Below, piece after piece: positions 57,238-64,000 of a stretch of DNA of 64,000 nt. How positions within the stretch are numbered: the stretch's first letter is position 1; each line of letters opens with the position of its first letter. The position numbers and the translations under genes are program-made. The notes below the pieces were generated by a model that saw nothing but the letters and a program-made list of their open reading frames with translations, did no database searches and was not told the origin of the DNA. Source of the DNA: Neostapfia colusana (Eukaryota > Streptophyta > Magnoliopsida > Poales > Poaceae); NCBI GenBank assembly GCA_030760725.1, contig JASWHV010000018.1, forward strand, positions 22,538,273 through 22,602,272, read 5' to 3'.

Positions 57238-60200
57238 TGTGACAGCGCTCAGATGCCATGTGAAACGGCTCAGATACCACGCTGAGACGGCCCCACGGGA
57301 CCTCGTCGGGTGGTGCCGTGTTATGCGGCACCCAACAGCACACGGATCGATGAACATACATCATATTACATAAATAGTTTGCGGAAGCGTACAAGAATGT
57401 TTTACAAATAAGTATATCAGAGTAAACTACAGCGGAAGACTATCACTCTCACGACTCATATCTAAACTAGCAACAAAGAAACGGTCCAGCCCGCGGACGT
57501 TTCTTACTAGCAACACGAAGATCAATCTGCAGCGGCGAGGATGCTCTTAGAGTGAGCACTCGGAGGTTCCCGAGTCTCATCGGCACCCCTTCTCATAATC
57601 AGCGAGTCAATTACCTGCAAAACAACTCGGATAGCATCCGTGAGCATAACGCTCAGCAAGACTTAACCGTCACCCTAAACATGAAACTCTAAGTGAGGAT
57701 TATGGACCTAACATAGGATGGCATAAGCATAAGTAAACTCGCCTAAAAGTGAATCCTTACTTTCAGTATTAATTGCAGTATTTTAAGTAACCCTGGGCAC
57801 GCCACATCGGGAGTCCACAATCAAACAAGAAACGCTTTCCCCCGATGTAATTTGCTCATGGCATAAAAGAATCGAGTTTGCACTAGCCTATTCATCGAGC
57901 TCCAATACAAGGTAGTATAATACTTCACATCAAGATGATTAGTTCCCCTTCTCATGCAAGTTCTTACTACGTCACGACTGTGAGAACAAGTATGCTCGGT
58001 CCATTCCGCGAGCGACGGTGATTCGAATCAATAACACCCGGACTACACGACACGTACGCCCGTACTCGACGTTGCCTACAACAACCATCACTGACGTCGT
58101 ACGTGGCAGCCTTTCCCCCGTTTCACCCCCGCTGAATCGATCAAGTCGCCCCGTACAGTAGCTACTCTCATGGTGCACCTTCCGACGTGAGATGTCATGA
58201 GAATATTCCCCACATACTGCACACCGGCCGTCCGCCTGAGGCGACCCGAAAAGTCCCAACGACAGCTTCCCGAGGTACATCGGTTTACTGGGTCCCATAT
58301 AGCCAGCATGAGTCCGGTACACAACTCAAACTTGTTCAACAGGGCCGCATACGGATCGGTCCTTGACCGACACGGACAGGTCTACAGCACCCAGGCCCCT
58401 ATGTCCTGCTGCTCCTACAACCTTCCGGTCTCAACTTTAACTTGCTAATTCAATTACGAACCAATCCCGTATGCCCCTGTTGTTCCTAAATCTGCGAGTA
58501 GCATCTCACCACTCGACTTCTACCGAACCGTACTTAAGCATGGCAGTTCTACACGGTGAAAGACACCTACCCAATACTCCATGGGTCATTTGGCTATGCA
58601 AGAGGAGTATCAATCACTAGACCTAATGCACAGTTCATATCTTGACCGAAAGTGAGTACAAAATAAAAACTTAACAGCTGTTAAATGCAAACCGGAGCTT
58701 GCCTGTTTTGCAGGGTAGTCGTATATAAGCAGTTAGTATCCTTGCAGATCCACCCTTGACTCTCCGGAGCTTGATCCACTTTGATGAATCACTCCTTTGA
58801 GCCCCCTTCGTTGTGGTCCCTATTGAAATGCATATGCATATGTTTCATGGGATGTAATGGAAAGAAGTTATAGAATTACTTTCTTAAGAGCAGAGGTTGT
58901 GTGGAAAAGCCAAGCATGGCTTGGTTTGCCTCTGTTGTGCAAAGAACAGAATTAAACTAATTTGACCTTAAGGCCCTTAGCTATACACTAACCCTTTTCT
59001 CTAATGAACATAATAGATAAGCTGAAAGGATTTGAGTGCAACTGAAGAACAAGAACTCCAATGGCCTCAAAACTTTTACAGCAGGTTCTATACTACCTAA
59101 GGATTTAGCTTGCCAAATTGCAGCTAATGTGGAGTCAAATTGTGTCCTCCATAATTCTCACCATACCTCTTATGTATTTTTCCCTTATACATAAGTATGG
59201 AGAATAAGAACAGGAAGTTCCAGGGCTCATCTTGGGCTGATAATTTACATGTGAGTTTTTGATCACAGGAGAGTCATCTGGTCCAAAATTCAGCCCTTTT
59301 ACTTGGGTAGTTCTCCCAGAACAATTCCTTAAGCATTTGTACTCAATAGAATTAATTCTGTAGTAATGTGCATTTTCATGCCCAACTAAGTGAACTAAAA
59401 ATTCCAAGTATGTCCCAGAGAGCTTGCCTAAATTTTCCTATGATTTTTGGAGCTATGGATTTCTCAGAACAGATTTTTGAAGTGGGAAACATTTTCTGAA
59501 AATGTTTCTGGACTCTTATGAACACAGCAGATTGTTTTTAGCAAATCCCTACGCAAATGATCTTCAAATGAGCTGAAAATTTGCTATGAGGTCAACAATA
59601 TTCTAAAGAATATTCTGGCAAAATTTGGGTATTTTTGGATAAGCCAAATTCCCTCTATAATTCTTTTTCAGAAAACCTTCCAAGAATTTTCCAGAATTAA
59701 ATAATTCGTTTCATACAAATTGGGTTGTACCTCTGGATAGTACTCTCTTAAAGGAATCCAACAAAATTTATCTCACTATTTTTGGAGCTTCCTACATCAA
59801 GTTATGCATTTTACAAGTTTGCACAACTCTCTGTTTGATTTTTAAACAGCACAGTAGCGCGTGGGGCCCACGGGTCAGGTTCTTCTTCAACCTCCCGCCA
59901 GAGCCCGCGGTGCACACCAGCAGAAAACTTGGCATGGCTCGTTCTCCCTCATTTCTCCACCAAATGAGCTCCGGTTTCGCCCTACATGCTCCTGGGAACG
60001 TGGCGCAGCTGCCGGGCAAGGTTTTCCCGCATGAAAATGGCTGCAGGTGGGTCGGCACCGGTGGGGCGGCTCGGGAGCTCGACATGGACGCGTTCCAGCG
60101 TGTCCAAGGCATCTCCCGGCGAGCTATGATGTCCTACAGCATCCCTATGGCTCTAGGAACATGGAACGGGGATCAGATCATGCAGGAAGTGGCTGCAACC

Positions 60201-61309
60201 TAGTCCTCACCGTGGACCATGGCAGTTTTGGCCGCCGGCGATGATTTCTCGTCGCCCGGGGCCTAGGAGGGTCGGTTTCCTTTGGTTTTCGGCGTGGGAG
60301 GGCGCTAGGGCATCTAGTTGCTGTGGTTTGAATTGTAGGAGGTGTGATCAATCGGTTTGGGAGAATTTCCCGAATTAAACACATGCTGTTTTATACGTGC
60401 ACCGGCGCCAAAACTCGAATTCCGGCGAGCCGGCGTCGGGGGAGAGCAAGAGGACGACGGGATGAGGATCAGTACCTCCTGGCGCACCTCTGTGACCTCT
60501 TGAGCCTGCCGGAGAGGCGCTGGTCTGGCCGGGAGACAGGGGCAATGGAGCAGCGCCGACGAGGTGCTCTGCTCTCGGTTTGTTTGCGAGGAGGAGAAAG
60601 CAATTGTGCTTTGCTTCGGCCGGGGGGGGCACGTTATCACGTTGGGGGTGCGGCCAGGACCGACCCCAGGGCGCCAGCGCATGGAAACCGGCAGCAGGAG
60701 CTGTCACCGGCAAGCTGCTCGGTGGCGCTCGCGAGCTGCTCGGGAAAAGTCCCCACCGAGAGCAATACTTAGGGAGTAAGTCTCCTCCTTTAGCTCTATG
60801 ACCTGTGGGTCCCACCCCCCATTTCTTCAGAAAATATCTTCTCAAGCTGATCTTTTCACTCCCCAAAATGCTAAATTTTAAAAAGGTGGGCTAGAATTTG
60901 AATTCTTCAAATTTAGTTTGAATTTGCAAGACTAAATCTGAATTTGGTTTAGAATTTGCAATTTCCTCACTTTAGCTCTCCTTTGAGCCCACCCTACAAT
61001 TGAAAAGTTGGTGATAACCTTTTCCCTAAAAACTCAACTATATGGCTACATGTTAATTCAAAGTTTTTGGGTCACCATATGTGTGAACTTTGAATTTCAA
61101 ATCTGAATTTTAAACTTACATGCAAAGAGGTATTTAACTCCTTATTGGTTCAACATTTTTAAATAAAAAGGTGAACCTCATGTTGGATGTTCATCCATGT
61201 ATTACTTTGCATGAAGAAAAGTTTTAGCAAGTCCCATATTTCCTGTCATTGCCACACATATGAACTCAAACCATAGTTTTTATTCATACACATTTTTGGG
61301 ACTTTTACA
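57238..61309 (-). repeat. R11 5' LTR, 4072 bp
   Basis: On the minus strand it starts TGTAAAAGTCCC (61309) and ends CTGTCACA (57238). It is nearly identical to the 3' LTR. Confidence 0.95.
60388..60397 (-). promoter_or_regulatory. TATA box in the R11 5' LTR
   Basis: The minus strand reads GTATAAAACA about 915 bp from the LTR start, with GC-rich DNA upstream. A start near 60365 would give a leader of over 4.6 kb before gag. The same box in the 3' LTR lies at 50232-50241. Confidence 0.55.
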
Positions 61310-63077
61310 GCTTTTCCCTTGCGCGACGAGTTTTTGCCGATGAAGATGATGAAGCTTCCTTCAGCGGCAAGCTCTCCTCCCCCGCGTTCACGGCGGACCG
61401 TGACTAGCGCGGAATACGTGTCGACACACTCATGACGGAGTGTGTCGGCGCAAGCTGGAAGCCAGCAGCCGACTCCGGCAATGCAGGCTCCAACTAGCGT
61501 GAGATCTTCTGCAGCGCTGAGCGTTCCCCACGGGGGCACGCTAGCTGCAGCAAGAGCGCTACTATGCAATCCACCTGCTGGGGACGCGTCCAATTCAGCG
61601 ACCCAGCAGTGGATCCGCGAGGTAGACCGTCTCGTCGTCACCGCTGCAAATCCTCGACTTCGGCGGGGACGACGCTCCGGCCAACCGGCTGTGTCGCTGA
61701 CGCGCACGCCGACGGTTGACGGACAGGCGGCTGATTCCAGCTCCACCAGGCTTCCGTCGATGGACCTGAGGACTGAGCTGGAACGATGCCACTTGGGCCA
61801 AGATGCCCGAGTGTTCCTCGAGCGACGACGAGAAAGGCATCGCAACCAAGAGGCTGGCTACAGCATGACGTCAGCCTCAACCCAGCTTGAGGCGCAGACC
61901 TTCGCCACGCGATCTCTGCCCCAGGCATACGCCACGCAGCATATGCCACAGCCATATGCCCTGCAAATGGCGCCCCCGGTCTATGGCGCAGCCTTGTCGA
62001 TACCGGGGTACTCTGTGCCAGCAGGGAACCAAGCGTTCACGGCACCAACGCCTGCAGCAACAGGAGCAGGATGTGCGGCTCTGGCACCCCACCTTCGCTT
62101 CGCGAGGTGGTCGCGCAAGTTTCGGCCGCACCTGCCCGAGAAGTACGACGGCAGCGTCAACCCGGCAGAGCTCCTCTAGATCTACTCCACCGCCGTACTT
62201 GCGCAGGACGGGATGAGGCCATCATGGCCAACTACTTCCCCATCGCCTTGACCGGCCCAGCCCGTTCTTGTTCATGAACCTCCCCTAGGGTTCGATAACT
62301 TCCTGGGGAGAGCTCTGCCGGCAGTTCATTGCCAACTTCGGCAGTTCCTACACCCGTCCTGGCACGGAGCTTGACCTCCACGCCATCAAGCAACAACCTG
62401 GCGAATCACTGTGCTCCTTCATCCAGCGGTTCTCCTAGGTACGCAACACCATCCCGCACATTCAAAGTGCTTCTGTGGTGGTGGCGTTCCGGCAGGGAGT
62501 CCGGGACGAGAAGATGCTTGAGAAACTCGCGACCAGAGAGGTCCGCGATGTCTCCGAGCTCTTTAGCCTGGCGGACAAGTGCGCCAGAGCAGGCTAAGGG
62601 CGGAACTGGCACTCACTGCCAGCCTCCGAGTCAGGAGGATAGCCCAGATCTTGCGCTGCTTCTTATGGAGGCGGCAAGAAGGCCAAGAACCGGGGGAGTG
62701 GCAAGATGAAGTCATTGGCCGCGGCTCCCGTTGCCGCAGCAGCGGCACCCAGTGGAGCTCGGGGGTCGCGCCCGGACAAAAGGCAGCGGCAGTCACCAGC
62801 CCCAGATGGTGACCAAGGCGAGCTATGCCCCGTGCATGGCACCAGCAATCATACTGCTGCCGAGTGCTGGGACATCCAGAGACTCGCAGAGCGCTTCCGT
62901 AAAGGGAGGCAGCAGAGAGCTGATGCTCCGCCCCTCCCTCAGAGGGAGGGCAAGCAGAAGGTCGACACCTCAGTCAGCGTCGGGCACCAGGTGGGGTTCC
63001 AGGAGCCTCAGCGCGTCATAAAGACGGTGCACAACGGTGAGGACTCTAGCTCCGGTGATGACGAGTCGGGGCAGTAG
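61310..63077 (+). pseudogene. gag: R10 Tat-type gag, broken
   Basis: The conserved Tat Gag core is recognisable: FRPHLPEKYDGSVNPAELL near 62115-62176, then MANYFPIALTGPARS, WGELCRQFIANFGSSY, and FRQGVRDEKMLEKLA. The zinc-binding motif CPVHGTSNHTAAEC is near 62826-62867. It is split by TAG at 62177-62179, shifts near 62215 and 62262, further TAGs near 62287 and 62436, and a shift near 62590. The start is not clear. Gag would package element RNA. Confidence 0.8.
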
Positions 63078-63395
63078 CCAACTACGGCTGCTCCAGAAAG
63101 TCAGTGGAGACTACACTGCTGCGATATCAACCTTGGAGAAGCTCCAAGTAGTTGCAGCAGCCCAAGCACCAGCCCCGATGGTGCGGAACCGGGCCAGCTC
63201 CACTCGAGTGCACGTTTCTGTGCCTCGTCCTTACCTCCTGTAGGCCGCCCAGGGTGTGTCAACCTCTTGAAGGACTTAGCCAGAAGTTGAAAGACGCCTT
63301 AGGTCTCCCAAGAAGAGTCCGGGTTCTCCTACCCCTTGAAGGCCTTAGCCAGAAGGGGAGGGTACCCCGGGGCTCCCAGGAGAAGCCGCGCAGGA
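63078..63395 (+). other. R10 junction between gag and integrase remnant
   Basis: Protease, RT and RNase H are absent. The DNA holds a short direct repeat, CTTGAAGG(A/C)CTTAGCCAGAAG, at about 63265 and 63335. I recognise no coding domain. Confidence 0.5.
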
Positions 63396-63701
63396 CCTGA
63401 TCCAGCGTGAAGATGACGACCTCATCGACGAGGCCCGGCTGCAGGTGGCACCCCACAACGCACGGCCTCGGCTGGTGCCCTAGCACTACCGCCAAAGGAC
63501 CAAACGCGTCAGGGACCTGCAGGAAGGCAACCTGGTGCCGCGGCACACACTTTCCCGCGAAGGACCTGTAAACTCTCCCCCAGCCGGGAAGGCCCCTTCT
63601 GAGTCACGAAAGTTGTCGTCCCAGGTACACATGCCTTTCAACAAAGTATGGGATCCGTTCCCAAACCCTTGGCATGGCAACACTGTAAGTCCTACCCCCT
63701 G
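63396..63701 (+). pseudogene. R10 integrase C-terminal remnant
   Basis: The frame reads LIQREDDDLIDEARLQVAPH, a stop at 63481-63483, then HYRQRTKRVRDLQEGNLV and NSPPAGKAPSESRKLSS, ending near NPWHGNT. This layout resembles the C-terminal DNA-binding part of Tat-lineage integrases (basic region, then a GDLVLR-like turn). It has one in-frame stop and no catalytic core. Moderate certainty. Confidence 0.5.
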
Positions 63702-64000
63702 AGCATTAGTAGAACAGGGCCATACCCTTCTGTAATAAATCCCATAGAGTCTAGGAACAGCACTTGGGGCAGCTAAGTCTCAGGGGACGGTCCAGGACTA
63801 CGTTCAGCTTGGCCTGGTTCCGACCCTAAGCGCGTAGAGTCTTGCTTCCCTTCTTAATGAGGCGGGTCGTTGCCTCCATGTATAGCCTGACTTTCCCCTA
63901 TGAGCATTTACATAGAAACCTGTTCTACTTCGCTCTCTCTCATGTGCTCATTTAAATTACACATTAGTTTTTATGATCGCACAATCTATGTATGCTCACC
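63702..64000 (+). other. R10 sequence after pol, nothing recognised
   Basis: Probably spacer between pol and the 3' LTR. A possible polyadenylation-like AATAAA lies at 63735-63740. No ORF or repeat of note before the window ends. Confidence 0.35.

Larger units (their letters stand above)
47082..61309 (-). mobile_element. R11: complete, young Tekay-like Ty3 element with intact gag-pol
   Basis: Two 4072-bp LTRs, primer site, leader, one unbroken gag-pol ORF and a polypurine tract. Target duplication GCTTT (47077-47081 and 61310-61314). By eye the LTRs differ at four sites (47940/58096, 49641/59797, 50675/60831, 50900/61056), about 0.1%. It sits inside R10 just past the primer site. All parts for autonomous movement appear present. 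Confidence 0.96.
46093..64000 (+). mobile_element. R10: decayed Tat-lineage element, split by R11, runs off the right edge
   Basis: 5' LTR (46093-47056), primer site (47057-47077), then R11, then leader, gag and integrase remnant to the window edge. The five bases before the LTR (GTTCC, 46088-46092) should recur after its 3' LTR outside the window. Gag is heavily broken, and protease, RT and RNase H are missing, so it is non-autonomous and old compared with R11. Confidence 0.8.

Overview
The window is a stretch of grass (Poaceae-like) nuclear DNA made almost entirely of nested transposable elements. The evidence is several Ty3/gypsy LTR retrotransposons with very long LTRs, tRNA-iMet-type primer sites, a hAT transposon with GGCCC-rich ends and a plant GDSL esterase gene with introns. 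I cannot name the species. The only clear host gene is the GDSL gene at 31.5-32.9 kb, and it is broken.

Layout (R numbers are my labels). R1 (1-6080, minus, runs off the left edge) is a Ty3 element with a 3.4-kb 5' LTR, an extra leader ORF and a broken gag. It sits inside the pol of R2 (6081-13401, plus, Tekay/Del-like chromovirus). R2 sits inside R3 (13402-16290, minus), an older LTR of a related family. R3 sits inside a Tat-like LTR, R4 (16291-16765). After about 0.5 kb of low-copy DNA comes a hAT element (17243-31066, 8-bp target duplication). It was split by R5 (18712-30836, minus), a complete young retrotransposon with two 4047-bp LTRs, no gag, and target duplication CCAAT. The GDSL pseudogene, a 385-bp ATGT microsatellite and the start of a Ty1/copia element (R6) follow. 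R6 is cut by R7 (34100-37972), the 3' end of a Tat-lineage element carrying an antisense accessory ORF. A truncated CRM-like chromovirus, R8 (37973-44433, minus), lies between R7 and a mirror-image Tat fragment, R9 (44434-46092). R10 (46093 to the right edge, plus) is a decayed Tat element. It is split just after its primer site by R11 (47082-61309, minus), a complete young Tekay-like element with two 4072-bp LTRs, an intact 1489-aa gag-pol ORF and target duplication GCTTT.

How the parts work together: the Ty3 elements encode Gag, protease, reverse transcriptase, RNase H and integrase, which copy and insert the element. The Tekay-like integrases end in a chromodomain, which in this family steers insertion into heterochromatin. 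Only R11 looks coding-competent. R5 keeps pol and all cis signals but has lost gag and the protease active site, so it would need Gag and protease from a relative.

The most unusual signals are two. First, the R1 leader ORF begins with a near copy of the histone H3 N-terminal tail, in register around lysine 9. Second, a non-coding leader block is nearly identical in R5 and R11 although their LTRs are unrelated-looking and their coding regions differ more. Other leads are tandem CACGTG arrays in Tat LTRs, an antisense accessory ORF with an apparent intron, and large inverted LTR pairs.
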